From the NCBI GenBank assembly GCA_947473355.1, contig CANJCQ010000003.1, positions 20,717 through 84,716 of the forward strand: DNA of 64,000 nt, given 5' to 3'. The notes under the pieces were generated by a model. That model was not told where the DNA came from and did no database searches. It saw only the letters and a list, made by a program, of their open reading frames with translations. The position numbers and the translations under genes were made by a program. Source of the stretch: Sphingomonadaceae bacterium (lineage in GTDB: Bacteria > Pseudomonadota > Alphaproteobacteria > Sphingomonadales > Sphingomonadaceae). Positions 8,802 to 17,628 of this stretch are shown here, in pieces (the first letter of the stretch is position 1; every line of letters begins with the position of its first letter).

Positions 8802-9200
8802 TCAAAGCTTCCCTGCCTCCTCGAGCGCCTTGAAGCCCTCCGTCATCGCCGCCTTGGCGGTATTGGCTGCCGGAAAGCCGCAATAGGGGATGGTCGAGAA
8901 GAACACCTCCTCGATCTCCGCGCGGGTCAGGCCATTCGCGACGCCCATGATGGTGTGATACTTGATCTCGTCGAACGAGCGCTGGCCGATGCACATGCCG
9001 AGCACGGCCAGACTGCGATCACGGCGCGACAATTTGTCCTCGCGGGTCCAGACTTGGCCGAAGGGAAATTCCATCGTCCACTTGATGTGGAGCGCGGTGA
9101 AATCGTCGCCCGATTCCGCGCCCTTGCGGCAGCCGTCGGCCATGTCCTGGCCATAGACATCGGCGAACAGAGCCAGGCCTTTTTCGAAGTCTTCGTTCAT
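8802..9200 (-). CDS. Carboxymuconolactone decarboxylase (CMD) family protein
   Basis: A 132-residue all-alpha CMD-domain protein. It has the family helix pattern (DRSLAVLGMCIGQRS, then IKYHTIMGVANGLTRAEIEEV) but no CxxC redox pair, so it belongs with the gamma-carboxymuconolactone decarboxylase-like side of the family rather than AhpD. The role here is unknown; a decarboxylation or lactone step in the neighbouring catabolic pathway is possible. It is the last gene of the long minus-strand run and starts 15 bases after the Gfo/Idh stop. Confidence 0.85.
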   Translation of the reverse strand: MNEDFEKGLALFADVYGQDMADGCRKGAESGDDFTALHIKWTMEFPFGQVWTREDKLSRRDRSLAVLGMCIGQRSFDEIKYHTIMGVANGLTRAEIEEVFFSTIPYCGFPAANTAKAAMTEGFKALEEAGKL

Positions 9201-9215
9201 CGAACCGTCTCCCGT

Positions 9216-10283
9216 TCAAACCTGTTTCAGCGCCCCGCCTGCCGCCGATGAGGCACGCATCGCATCGAGAATCTGCATCGAGGCGAGGCCGTCGCGGAAG
9301 GTCGGAACCGGCACCGGCGCCTTTATCTCTCGCCCCTCGATCCCGGCGTGCAGCGCCTCGCAGAACCGGGTGAACGGGCCGATCTCGAAGTGCGAGACGC
9401 GGTTGGCGGCATTGCTCTCGTCTGCCGGCGGGGGCGGGGGCAGGGCGAGATCGTCGGGCACGGCCAGCTCACGGCTGCCCGCCTTGTCGGCGACCATGAC
9501 CTTGCCGCCATCCGTCCACACCGTGCCGTGCGTTCCCGCGCAGCGCCACATGGTCGCCATCGGGCCCCAGGCACCGGCCGATTGCTGCATCGAGCCTTCG
9601 ACGCCGCTCTTCATGCGGAAGCGCATCGAATAGGTGTCTTCGCAGTCGGCCACGCGGTCGGAGACCAGCAACAGGTTAGCGCTCAGCGTGTCGAATTCGC
9701 CCAGCCAGGCGCGGATCTGGTCGATCATGTGGCTGCCGCCAGCGCCCAGCCAGCCGCCGCCCGATCCGGCATCGAACCACCATTTGGGCAGCGGGGTTTC
9801 GGGATCGGCGCAGAACGGGATAAACTGGTCCATCACCAGGAAGCGCGGATCGCCGATGAGCCCCTCGCTGATCGCCCGCCCGAACAGCGCACGATCGGGC
9901 ATCCAGCGGAATTCATGCGCGACCATGTGGAACACGCCTGCCTTTTCGGCGGCATCCAGCATGGCCCGCGCCTCGGCGGAATCGAAGGCGAAGGGCTTTT
10001 CGCAGACAACGTGGCAGCCATGGGCAATGGCCTTGAGAGTGAGCGCCATATGGGTGCTGGGCGGAGTGGCGACAGTGACGACCTTTGCGCCTGTCTTCTC
10101 GATAGCCTCGTCCAGATCGGTGAACCAGGCGGCAATGCCATTCTGCCCGGCGCGCTTCTCGGTCTTGCCCGGATTGCTTCCGACCAGTCCGACAACTTCG
10201 AAGCCGCTGGCGCGGAGCGCGGGGACATGGATGCGGCAGCCGAAACCGGTGCCGACGACCACTGCGGGGATAGGTGCGCTCAT
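9216..10283 (-). CDS. Gfo/Idh/MocA-family oxidoreductase
   Basis: A 355-residue protein with an N-terminal Rossmann fold (VVGTGFGCRIHVPALRA) and the family EKP motif (CEKPFAF) near residue 100, followed by the C-terminal alpha/beta dimer domain. Members oxidise or reduce sugars, inositols and other cyclic polyols with NAD(P). ATG 10283 overlaps the stop of the upstream GFA gene as ATGA, which is why it is chosen over the longer frame. The substrate in this oxidoreductase-rich cluster is unknown. Confidence 0.87.
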   Translation of the reverse strand: MSAPIPAVVVGTGFGCRIHVPALRASGFEVVGLVGSNPGKTEKRAGQNGIAAWFTDLDEAIEKTGAKVVTVATPPSTHMALTLKAIAHGCHVVCEKPFAFDSAEARAMLDAAEKAGVFHMVAHEFRWMPDRALFGRAISEGLIGDPRFLVMDQFIPFCADPETPLPKWWFDAGSGGGWLGAGGSHMIDQIRAWLGEFDTLSANLLLVSDRVADCEDTYSMRFRMKSGVEGSMQQSAGAWGPMATMWRCAGTHGTVWTDGGKVMVADKAGSRELAVPDDLALPPPPPADESNAANRVSHFEIGPFTRFCEALHAGIEGREIKAPVPVPTFRDGLASMQILDAMRASSAAGGALKQV

Positions 10284-10699
10284 GCTGGCCGCTCCGGGCC
10301 TTTGCTGAATACCGGAATATCGGTTGGCAGCCGATGGTAGGGCTGGGCATCGCAGGTGAAGATCGCGCATTCCGGCCCGCCAAAAGCCTTGGGATCATCA
10401 AGCGAGCCGACCTTGACGATCACCACACCAGGCAGCGCCGGCGCGCGGGTGGAAAGGTGCGTGCCGCAATCGGGACAGAATTCGCGGGTCACCGCATTGG
10501 CAAGATCCTGCCGCGTGAAGCCCTTGACCGCGCCTTGCGTGACTTCATAGCCCGCCGCCGGCATGCCCATCACCAGCACCGAAGCGCCGCCAGTGATAAA
10601 CTGGCATTCGCGGCAGAAGCATTCGGCCTTCATCATGGGCTCGCCCTCGGCCCGGTAACGCACTGCGCCGCAATAGCAGCGGCCTTCAAACACAGTCAT
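10280..10699 (-). CDS. GFA-family (glutathione-dependent formaldehyde-activating-like) zinc protein
   Basis: A 139-residue GFA/CENP-V-like domain. Its zinc-binding cysteines follow the family order: C8 and C10 (CYC), C27, C29 and C32 (CFCREC), and a later FCPDCGTH. The founding member binds formaldehyde-glutathione adducts, but most homologues have no proven function. It lies between an alcohol dehydrogenase and a Gfo/Idh gene and overlaps the latter by 4 bases. It might handle a small aldehyde released by the pathway, which is only a guess. Confidence 0.85.
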   Translation of the reverse strand: MTVFEGRCYCGAVRYRAEGEPMMKAECFCRECQFITGGASVLVMGMPAAGYEVTQGAVKGFTRQDLANAVTREFCPDCGTHLSTRAPALPGVVIVKVGSLDDPKAFGGPECAIFTCDAQPYHRLPTDIPVFSKGPERPA

Positions 10700-10708
10700 G
10701 GACTTCCC

Positions 10709-11716
10709 TTACATGCAGACGTGAACCTTGGTCTCTTCATTCGGCCCGCGTAGAATCTCCATCATCCGGGGCAAATCGACCAGTGGAATATCGTTGGTGA
10801 TGATCGCCTTGGGGTCGACATGGCCCTTGTCCATCTGCTCGGCGACATAGATGAATTCCTTCATCGAATAGCCGACAATGAACTGGATCGACAGGCACTT
10901 GAAACTGGCGACTCCCGGGATCAGCGGATCGGGGCTGGTGCAGAAGCCCAGGCTGATTACCCTTGCGAACTGCCCGGCGTGGCTGATCGCTTTCATCATC
11001 ATGCCTTCCGCGCCCACGCCTTCGAGCACGACATCAGGGCTGCCGCCCAGCGCTTCGATCACTTCGCCATGTTCACTGTCGCCGAAGGGCACGAAAGCAT
11101 CAGCGCCCATCTCGAGGGACATGGCCTTGCGCCGCTCAGAGCGCGACATGGCGACAATGCGCCCTGCGCCCAGCCGCCGCGCCCAGTAGATCGCATAGAG
11201 CGCCACCGCGCCGCCGCCCAGCACCAGCACGCGCTCGCCCGGCTGGATGCGGGCAAATTTGGTGCCGTAAAGACTGATCGTCATCGGCTCGACAAGTGCC
11301 CCGTCGGCCATCGAAAGTGTCTGGGGAAGGCGGGTGAGCACGCTTTCGGAAATCTTCGCATATTCCGCGAAGCCCAGCATGCCGGAGCCGGGGCTTGCCT
11401 GACACAGCACGTTGTTGCCGTGGCTCTTGCAAGAGGAACATGTCCCGCAGGCTACCGAAGGCAGCACAGCGACACGGTCGCCGATCTTGAGCCGGCTGAC
11501 CCCGCTGCCGTTGGCGACGATCTCGCCGGCATATTCATGGCCGAACTGCGCGTTCTCACCGAAATCGAACATGCCGCCCTTGGTGAAGGAGATATCGGTG
11601 CCGCAAATGCCGCAACGCGCGATCTTGATGATCACGTCGCCCGGACCCGGTTCGGGATCGGGCAGGCTTTCGATAGTCACCGGCTTGCCATGGCCGGGAT
11701 AGATGGCGGCTTTCAT
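10709..11716 (-). CDS. Zinc-dependent alcohol dehydrogenase (MDR family)
   Basis: A 335-residue medium-chain dehydrogenase. The catalytic zinc site is shown by CGICGTD and GHEYAGE, the structural zinc site by four cysteines from CGTCSSC to VLC, and the cofactor fold by VLVLGGGAVALYA. It would oxidise an alcohol to an aldehyde or ketone, as sorbitol- or threonine-dehydrogenase-like enzymes do. It overlaps the sulfotransferase-family gene by 4 bases (ATGA), so the two are co-translated. It may form the ketone used by the Baeyer-Villiger-type enzyme, an inference from context. Confidence 0.88.
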   Translation of the reverse strand: MKAAIYPGHGKPVTIESLPDPEPGPGDVIIKIARCGICGTDISFTKGGMFDFGENAQFGHEYAGEIVANGSGVSRLKIGDRVAVLPSVACGTCSSCKSHGNNVLCQASPGSGMLGFAEYAKISESVLTRLPQTLSMADGALVEPMTISLYGTKFARIQPGERVLVLGGGAVALYAIYWARRLGAGRIVAMSRSERRKAMSLEMGADAFVPFGDSEHGEVIEALGGSPDVVLEGVGAEGMMMKAISHAGQFARVISLGFCTSPDPLIPGVASFKCLSIQFIVGYSMKEFIYVAEQMDKGHVDPKAIITNDIPLVDLPRMMEILRGPNEETKVHVCM

Positions 11717-12906
11717 TTGCTTTTCTCCACCAGATCGTAGCGCTGAACATAATCACAAAACTGCTCGCGCACCCGCTCGGCGCTCATACCAAAGTCTGCG
11801 AGATCATACTTGTGGACGCCGTGCTGCAGCTCGGGCTTGTCGGCGATGCGCCGGGCAAATGCGCCGCGCAGGTCTTCGCCGATCTCCATGCCGATGAAGC
11901 TGTAGATCTGATCGAGCACGGCCATCGGATTGGCGTGAAAATCCGCGTGGACCACATCCAGAACCTGCCCCGGATGCTTTTCGCGCACCTTGTCCGAGCG
12001 GCGGATGTCGCGCGCCCATTTGGCCACTTCGCGCGTCAGCATGTTGTGCGCGCGCTCTTCGCGGCGATCTGCCTCATAGACCGGGTGGGCGTGCATCAGC
12101 AGCGCACAGAGTGAAGGGATCGCCTTGGCCGGATCGCGGTGGGTCTGGATAACGCGGGCCTGCGGATAACAGGCGAATAGCAGGTCGAGTTGTTCGATAT
12201 GACCGGGGTTCTTGAGCAGCCAGCGCTTGTCGGGCTCATTGCTGCCGATCAGTTGCACGCATTTGTAGTAATAGGCGTAGGCCGCATCTTCCTCCTGGCA
12301 TTGCCGCCAGGCGTCATAGGTCGGGCTGGGCCAGTTGCCGCAGGCCCAGATGTTGTTGTTGAAGCTCTGCCACAGGATCATGCAGCATTCGTGGACTTCT
12401 TCGGCGGCGCGGTGGTGCGCGGCGCGTGCCTCGGGGGTGGCGGCATAGTGCGCGTCGAGCCCGGCGACGGTCTTGCGGAACTCAGGGAATTCGCTCCAGC
12501 GCTCGATCGGCGGGCGCGGCATCGGGTTGTCGATCAGCCAGGTCTGCAGGCCCTGAAAGCGCGGATCGACTGCCATCAGCCGGTGCAGCGCGGTAGTGCC
12601 GGTGCGCGGTACGCCGACGATGACGACGGGATCGAGGATGGGCCTCTCATCGAAACCGGGATTGGCCTTCATTGAGGCAATCGCCGTGGCCCGGCTGCGC
12701 AGCACGCCGATCACCTGCCCCCAGGCGAGGCGCTTGCCGGCCTCGTGAAAATGCGGGTCGCAGTCCATCGACTGGAGCAGGACCTTGAGACCCGGCAGAT
12801 AGTCTGATGGGCCGAAGTCGGTGGTGCCGAGCTCCTTTGCGACGATGTCGTGGAGCTGGTCCGAGGCGGTGCGGAACTGCGCGGGAGGATCGTAGGTGGT
12901 GTCCAT
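11713..12906 (-). CDS. Sulfotransferase-family protein
   Basis: A 397-residue protein with the 5'-phosphosulfate loop VVIVGVPRTGTTALH near residue 80 and a 3'-phosphate-binding segment (RVIQTHRDPAKAIPS), the two PAPS-binding marks of sulfotransferases. It should move a sulfuryl group from PAPS to a hydroxyl or amine. Such genes often occur in sphingomonad catabolic clusters with no known role. Sulfation could act on a hydroxylated intermediate, but the protein could also have lost activity. The start lies after the folded repeat at 12920-13031. Confidence 0.8.
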   Translation of the reverse strand: MDTTYDPPAQFRTASDQLHDIVAKELGTTDFGPSDYLPGLKVLLQSMDCDPHFHEAGKRLAWGQVIGVLRSRATAIASMKANPGFDERPILDPVVIVGVPRTGTTALHRLMAVDPRFQGLQTWLIDNPMPRPPIERWSEFPEFRKTVAGLDAHYAATPEARAAHHRAAEEVHECCMILWQSFNNNIWACGNWPSPTYDAWRQCQEEDAAYAYYYKCVQLIGSNEPDKRWLLKNPGHIEQLDLLFACYPQARVIQTHRDPAKAIPSLCALLMHAHPVYEADRREERAHNMLTREVAKWARDIRRSDKVREKHPGQVLDVVHADFHANPMAVLDQIYSFIGMEIGEDLRGAFARRIADKPELQHGVHKYDLADFGMSAERVREQFCDYVQRYDLVEKSK

Positions 12907-12919
12907 GTTTATGTCCTAA

Positions 12920-13031
12920 ATCCTCCCCTTCCGGGGGATGTGCCGAACGGAGTGAGGCGGAGGGGGTAACGCATTGGATCGCCCCCTCCGTCAGCGCTCC
13001 GCGCTGCCACCTCCCCCGGAGGGGGAGGATT
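12920..13031. repeat. Folded GC-rich extragenic repeat, copy 2
   Basis: The whole gap folds on itself. AATCCTCCCC at 12920-12929 pairs with GGGGAGGATT at 13022-13031. CGGAGGGGG at 12958-12966 pairs with CCCCCTCCG at 12982-12990, and CCTCCCCC at 13010-13017 with GGGGGAGG at 13021-13028. The nested pairs compete, as in REP/BIME-type elements. It lies inside the minus-strand gene run, between the SDR and the sulfotransferase gene. Confidence 0.75.
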
Positions 13032-13041
13032 GGAAAGCAGA

Positions 13042-13827
13042 TCAAGCATCCGGAATCCCTCCCAAACTCGGCCCGCCATCGACCGAAATCGTCTGTCCGG
13101 TGATGTAGCTTGCTGCATCGCTGGCAAAGAACACGATCATGTTGGCCATCTCGTCGGGCGTGCCGGTGCGGCGCAGCGGCATGGCGCTGCTCATCGCGTC
13201 CATATCGAGACCCGCCACCCGCCACGCCTCCAGCACCCGATCCGAAGCAATCGCCCCGGCGGCGACGCAATTGGCGCGAATGCCGTGTTTGCCCCATTCG
13301 GCTGCCGTCACCTTGGTAAACATCTGCAGTGCGGACTTGGCAGCGGAATAGTGTGCGCCGCCCTTGACCCCGTTGACCCCGGCGCCGGATGAAATGCTGA
13401 CAATCGCGCCGCTCTTCTGCGCGATCATGTGCTTTCCGGCCTCGCGGGTCAGGATGTAGGCGCTCTTCACATTGAGATCGAAGATCGAATCCCAGCCTTT
13501 GGTCGGGATGGACTCGAGCGGTCCCATCCGGGTGCCCCCGGCATTGTTGATCAGGATGTCGATGCGCCCGAAGGTGTCCACGGTCTTCTGGACCAGCGCG
13601 ATGCATGCATCTTCGTTCTTCACATCGGTCGGCACAGCGAGGCACTGGCTGCCGCTATCCATGGCGATCTGGGTGGCGGCCATTTCGAGTTCGGTGACAG
13701 TGCGGCTGCAGATGACGACACTCGCGCCGAGCTTCGCCAGTTGCAGGGCGGTGGCATAGCCGATCCCGGTGGCGCCGCCGGTGACAATCGCGACCTTGCC
13801 GGTGAAGCTGAGATGGTCCGTAATCAT
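13042..13827 (-). CDS. Short-chain dehydrogenase/reductase
   Basis: A 261-residue SDR with TGGATGIG, the NNAGG stretch, serine in VSISSGAG, YSAAK, and a C-terminal DGGPSLGG segment. The motif set matches the FabG-like classical group, and NAD(P)-dependent oxidation of a hydroxyl group is expected. The ATG overlaps the DUF1214 stop by one base (TAATG), so it is translated with that gene. It ends just before the folded repeat. Confidence 0.88.
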   Translation of the reverse strand: MITDHLSFTGKVAIVTGGATGIGYATALQLAKLGASVVICSRTVTELEMAATQIAMDSGSQCLAVPTDVKNEDACIALVQKTVDTFGRIDILINNAGGTRMGPLESIPTKGWDSIFDLNVKSAYILTREAGKHMIAQKSGAIVSISSGAGVNGVKGGAHYSAAKSALQMFTKVTAAEWGKHGIRANCVAAGAIASDRVLEAWRVAGLDMDAMSSAMPLRRTGTPDEMANMIVFFASDAASYITGQTISVDGGPSLGGIPDA

Positions 13828-15005
13828 TACCAGCGCCTCCGGCGTTGGCAGGCTCGCACGCGGATGCGCAATTCCTCGGCGCGTTGTTCGGGGGTGACCA
13901 CCGGCGTGTCAGACGGCAGATGATCGCGCAGGCTCGCCAGCTTGACCCGCTTGATCGTCGGCAATGGCTCGCTGTCGCAATCATACCAGCGGCCATAGAT
14001 GCCGCCTTCCTTGTAGCCCGCCGGATCGAGCCAGTTGGGCACGCCCGGGTCCTCCAGCGCAATCACCGCGCGGAACCTGCCATCGCTGGAAAGCGTGGCC
14101 ATGGCGCCGTTGGTGCTGGAGAGCCGGTGGACATATTCGAGCGCGTTGAACAGCGGATCGTTGAGCTGCACGTTCCAGTAGGGCGCGCGCTCCGGGATTT
14201 CGGTCTCGATGATCAGCGCTTCGTCTTCATCGAGCTGGAAGTTGGCTGGCCAGTAGGTCTGCTTGACCAAGGCGCCCGCCATGCGGATCGGCTCGAACAC
14301 GTTGTAGCCAACGCGCTCCATCACGCCGTTCTGCATCTTGAAATACTGCTTGGTTTTCCGGGCCGGAAACTTGGCCATTTCCTGGATGCGGGTGAGGATT
14401 TCCTCCGGGCTCAGCCGCTGCTTGGGCGGGACCTTGTCGAGGCATTCGATCGAGAGCACCGGGTCCACTTCGTTGGCCCAGTCATAGAGCCGGTAACGGG
14501 TATAGAGCCCGCCCGCCTGCGGGTGGATCGGGGCCCAGTGGCCTTGGTAGCCAGCAGGGCGCTCGGCGCTGAAAATGATCTCGAAATCGGAGCCGAGCTC
14601 GATGCCGATATCGTTGGTATCGAGCTCGTTGTGGCCGTTGGGCACTGGCGGATCGTCATAGGTACCCGACAGCGCGGCCTGCGTCGTGAAGCTCAAAATC
14701 TTGCAGGTGCCGCGATTGCCCGAGACGCGGTAGGTCAGATCACCCCGGATTGGCGACTGGACATAGATGTCATCGGGATTGGGCTGGAGCGTGAAGACCG
14801 GGTTCCACAGCGGCGCCCAGTCCGGGTGTTCGGCATCAGCGTGGAAATACATGAAATAGGAGTAGGAAAGGCTGGTCATCGTCTGGCGATAGATGTCCGC
14901 GCGGTACTCCGGGTCGTCCGGGTGCCAGGTGTCCTTGAGATTGCCGACCGCGCCTTCGAGGTCGGCGAGGTAGGACAGGATCGTCGGTGCGATCTCGGAG
15001 TTCAT
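13827..15005 (-). CDS. DUF1214-domain protein
   Basis: A 392-residue protein whose C-terminal half resembles DUF1214 domains (APYWNVQLNDPLFNALEYV, and later RFRAVIALEDPGVPNWLDPAG). DUF1214 proteins are common next to SDRs and acyl-CoA enzymes in sphingomonads and mycobacteria, but their chemistry is unknown. No signal peptide or membrane segment is seen. ATG 15005 is chosen because GAGG lies 8 bases upstream. It is coupled to the downstream SDR. Confidence 0.75.
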   Translation of the reverse strand: MNSEIAPTILSYLADLEGAVGNLKDTWHPDDPEYRADIYRQTMTSLSYSYFMYFHADAEHPDWAPLWNPVFTLQPNPDDIYVQSPIRGDLTYRVSGNRGTCKILSFTTQAALSGTYDDPPVPNGHNELDTNDIGIELGSDFEIIFSAERPAGYQGHWAPIHPQAGGLYTRYRLYDWANEVDPVLSIECLDKVPPKQRLSPEEILTRIQEMAKFPARKTKQYFKMQNGVMERVGYNVFEPIRMAGALVKQTYWPANFQLDEDEALIIETEIPERAPYWNVQLNDPLFNALEYVHRLSSTNGAMATLSSDGRFRAVIALEDPGVPNWLDPAGYKEGGIYGRWYDCDSEPLPTIKRVKLASLRDHLPSDTPVVTPEQRAEELRIRVRACQRRRRW

Positions 15006-15049
15006 TGCAATTGCCTCGCCCAATTGGCCGGTCTGTGCCGGGATTCGCG

Positions 15050-15646
15050 TTATGCGCCAGCATGGCACTCCGCGACCGGGAAAAGCAAGCCTGCTGGTCG
15101 CCAGCGGCGGGGGCGGACTGTGGTGGCAAGGTAGAGCGGGTGGCGCGGCTGGCCCTGCTGGGTGAGGCCAAGTGCGGCAACGGGCATGTCAGCGGGCAAG
15201 CGTGTCAGCACATGTTCGCCGCGCCCCAGATGGCTCGCGTGGTTGCCCCAGGCGAGCACGGTGCGGCGGCTGAGATCGAGAGCCAGCGCGATGGCCGCGT
15301 CGTTATGCGGCCCTATCGGCTCGGCGGCGCGCTTGAGATCGGCGGGGGCGGTGGCGCGGTAGGCGAACAGGTTCCACACCAGCAGGTTGGCATGGTCGGC
15401 CTGAGCGGCGATGCGGCGGCAGCGGGCGATGGTCGGATCGTCGGCGCGCTCGTCAGCTGTCGAAGGGTTGAGCATGCCCATGCCGAGCACGGCGGCGCGC
15501 GGGCTGGGCAGGCGCCAGAGGAGATAGCGGTAAGCTCCGCATGCGCTGAACACCGCGCCAAGGCCGCCTGCCGGATCATGGCGGAAGTCGAGGCCGCAGC
15601 CTTCCGACCAATCCCTGATCGCGGCCAGTGCCGCCGCGCCGCGCAC
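15050..15646 (-). CDS. DUF1643-domain protein
   Basis: A 198-residue protein matching DUF1643: the N-terminal RYLLWRL strand, the hallmark MLNPSTAD, then DDPTIARCRRIA and NLFAYRAT. The family has no assigned function and is often taken for a phage- or nucleic-acid-linked protein. It starts with GTG directly after the FAH TAG codon, so the two are translationally linked. Its presence among catabolic enzymes is odd and may reflect a chance insertion. Confidence 0.8.
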   Translation of the reverse strand: MRGAAALAAIRDWSEGCGLDFRHDPAGGLGAVFSACGAYRYLLWRLPSPRAAVLGMGMLNPSTADERADDPTIARCRRIAAQADHANLLVWNLFAYRATAPADLKRAAEPIGPHNDAAIALALDLSRRTVLAWGNHASHLGRGEHVLTRLPADMPVAALGLTQQGQPRHPLYLATTVRPRRWRPAGLLFPVAECHAGA

Positions 15647-16342
15647 CTATTCAGCAGGCCCGATTGCCAGCTCGATCGGGGTAAGGCCTTCGATTGTCCC
15701 TACCAGCCTGTCGCCCACCGCAATTGGCCCGACGCCGGCGGGGGTGCCGGTGTAGAGCAGGTCGCCCGGTGCCAGGTGATAGAACTTGGAGAGATCGGCG
15801 ATCAGGTCTGCGACGTTGAAGATCATATCGGACAGCACCGCGTCCTGCTTCACCGCGCTGTTCTGGGAAAGCTGGATGCGCTGGGCCTCCATCGCGCCGA
15901 AAGCCTCCACTCGGGTAATCGGGGCGATGACAGCAGCCTGTTCGAAATCCTTGCCGAGGTCCCACGGGCGGCCCTGATCGCGCGCTGCATTTTGCAGGTC
16001 GCGCCGGGTCATGTCGAGCCCGCAGGCATAGCCCAGCACCACCGACAGGGCATCGGCCTCGGCAATGCGGAAGGCGGGGGCGCCGATGGCTACGACCAGT
16101 TCCATCTCGTAATGGCAGTTCGCGGTGCCTAGCGGATAGGCAATCGTCGTGCCCGAATGGCAGATCGCCGAGGGCGTCTTGGTGAAATAGAACGACGCGT
16201 CCTTGGTCGCGGCAAAGCCCATTTCGGCGGCGTGCGCGGCATAGTTGCGTCCGACGCAGAATATGCGGTTGACGGGGAATGTGGCTGCTTCGCCCAGGAT
16301 CGGCACGGCAGGGCGGGGCGGGAGGTCAAATAGTGTGCTCAT
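15647..16342 (-). CDS. Fumarylacetoacetate hydrolase (FAH)-family protein
   Basis: A 231-residue FAH domain. It has the start GRNYAAHAAEMG, the metal-binding glutamates in HYEMEL, and the C-terminal GDLLYTGTPAGVGP motif, most like acylpyruvate or maleylpyruvate hydrolases (YcgM/FAHD1 type). It would split a 2,4-diketo acid with a divalent metal, a fitting late step after ring opening. It lies 15 bases downstream of the P450 gene and directly precedes the DUF1643 gene. Confidence 0.88.
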   Translation of the reverse strand: MSTLFDLPPRPAVPILGEAATFPVNRIFCVGRNYAAHAAEMGFAATKDASFYFTKTPSAICHSGTTIAYPLGTANCHYEMELVVAIGAPAFRIAEADALSVVLGYACGLDMTRRDLQNAARDQGRPWDLGKDFEQAAVIAPITRVEAFGAMEAQRIQLSQNSAVKQDAVLSDMIFNVADLIADLSKFYHLAPGDLLYTGTPAGVGPIAVGDRLVGTIEGLTPIELAIGPAE

Positions 16343-16357
16343 GCGCCCACCCTGCCA

Positions 16358-17578
16358 TCAATCCCAGGCGAGGTGCAAGTGGTCGACCCCGATCACCCCG
16401 CCGGCATGGCTGCGCGGGCTGGGCCGGGACGAATCGAAGCGGACAATCGGCATGCGCTTCGCCCATTCCTCCAGAAACAGCCGCAGCTCCAACCGCGCCA
16501 GATGCTGGCCAATGCATTTGTGCGGGCCATTGCCGAGGCTGTTGTAGGGAACGGGGCCCCGGTCGAAATCGACCCGGAAGGGATCGGGATAGGCCCGGTC
16601 ATCCGTGCCCGAAAGCGCATTGGCGGTCATGATAAGATCGCCTTCCTTGAGGAATGCCCCATGCCGCTCTGTGTCGTGGCGCAGCAGCCGCACGGTGTTG
16701 GACAGGCCATGGCGGCGCAGCAGTTCCTCGACGGCTGCGGGCACTACACGCGGATCGTCCTTCAGCCGCTGTTGCAGCTCGGGCTGCTCGCACAGGCGCC
16801 ACATGGCAAAGCCCATCTGCGAGGCGACCGTGTCCTGCCCGCCGAAGAACACCAGCTGCGCCATACCGACCAGCTCGTCGCGGCTCTGGAAACGCGGATT
16901 GTTTCGCCACTGCGAGATTCCGGTGAAGACGTCGTCACCCGGCGCTTCCAGCCGCTCGTCGAGCAGCTGGCTGAGGTATTGCATGGTCGCCATCAAGGCA
17001 GCGCCGCGCTGATCACGCGTGCCGCGACCCGCCATGTGCCTGCCCCAGCCGAGAAAGTCTTCTCTGCGATCATAGGGCAGATCGACAAAGTCCCAGAAGA
17101 TCATCAGCGGCGCCACGGTCGAAAAGGTGCTGACGAATTCGCAGGCCTTCTCAGGCATTGCCTTCATCGCCTCGATCAGTTCCACGATCACCGCGCGCGC
17201 CTTGGGTGTGTAGTTTTCTTCGATCTGCTTCTTGGCGAAATAGGGGTTGAGCACGGCGCGGTAGCGCGAATGGTCGGGCGGATCGCAGGTGATCGGCGGC
17301 ATGAACGGCATCGAGCCCTTGGGCGGGGCCTTTTCGGTGCTGGAGAAAGTCTGGTGCGTCTCCTGAATCCATTTGGTCTCGGGCGCACGGGTGGCGATCC
17401 AGTGGCCGCCGTGGTGCGGGGTCCAGACAATGTCGGGGCCATTATGCAGCACATCGAAGGCGCGGTAGACATCGCCCAATTCGGCGAGGCCGGGCGGGTT
17501 GGTGTAGTCGAAATCAACCACTAGCGCCGGATCGACGTGGGGCGGGATGGGGGTTGGGGTCAGGGCGGCTGTTGCCAT
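16358..17578 (-). CDS. Cytochrome P450
   Basis: A 406-residue soluble bacterial P450. Key marks are the oxygen-binding I-helix (GGQDTVASQ), ExxR in EELLRRH, and the heme-thiolate loop NGPHKCIGQHLAR with its cysteine near residue 354. It would hydroxylate a hydrophobic substrate using ferredoxin and a reductase, neither of which is encoded in this window. ATG 17578 is chosen because GGGAGAG lies 4 bases upstream; the frame is open 6 codons further. Confidence 0.92.
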   Translation of the reverse strand: MATAALTPTPIPPHVDPALVVDFDYTNPPGLAELGDVYRAFDVLHNGPDIVWTPHHGGHWIATRAPETKWIQETHQTFSSTEKAPPKGSMPFMPPITCDPPDHSRYRAVLNPYFAKKQIEENYTPKARAVIVELIEAMKAMPEKACEFVSTFSTVAPLMIFWDFVDLPYDRREDFLGWGRHMAGRGTRDQRGAALMATMQYLSQLLDERLEAPGDDVFTGISQWRNNPRFQSRDELVGMAQLVFFGGQDTVASQMGFAMWRLCEQPELQQRLKDDPRVVPAAVEELLRRHGLSNTVRLLRHDTERHGAFLKEGDLIMTANALSGTDDRAYPDPFRVDFDRGPVPYNSLGNGPHKCIGQHLARLELRLFLEEWAKRMPIVRFDSSRPSPRSHAGGVIGVDHLHLAWD

Positions 17579-17594
17579 TTCACTCTCCCGTTTC

Positions 17595-17621
17595 AATACC
17601 TCCCCGGTGCGGGGAGGTATT
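17595..17621. repeat. Perfect 11-bp hairpin between monooxygenase and P450 genes
   Basis: AATACCTCCCC at 17595-17605 pairs perfectly with GGGGAGGTATT at 17611-17621 around a 5-base loop. It lies between two co-directional minus-strand genes and has no T tract on that strand, so an RNA-processing or attenuation role, or a repeat remnant, is more likely than full termination. Confidence 0.6.
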
Positions 17622-17628
17622 TTATGCG

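Noticed and set aside
9348..10340. 330-residue open frame on the plus strand
   Set aside because: It is antisense to the Gfo/Idh gene, has the arginine/histidine-rich make-up of GC-rich shadow frames and no recognisable domain.
13845..15134. 429-residue open frame on the plus strand
   Set aside because: It is antisense to the DUF1214 gene, which is tied by overlap to the SDR gene.
17595..17621. Hairpin considered as a full terminator of the Baeyer-Villiger-type gene
   Set aside because: The stem is perfect but no T tract follows on the minus strand, and the P450 start is only 17 bases beyond.
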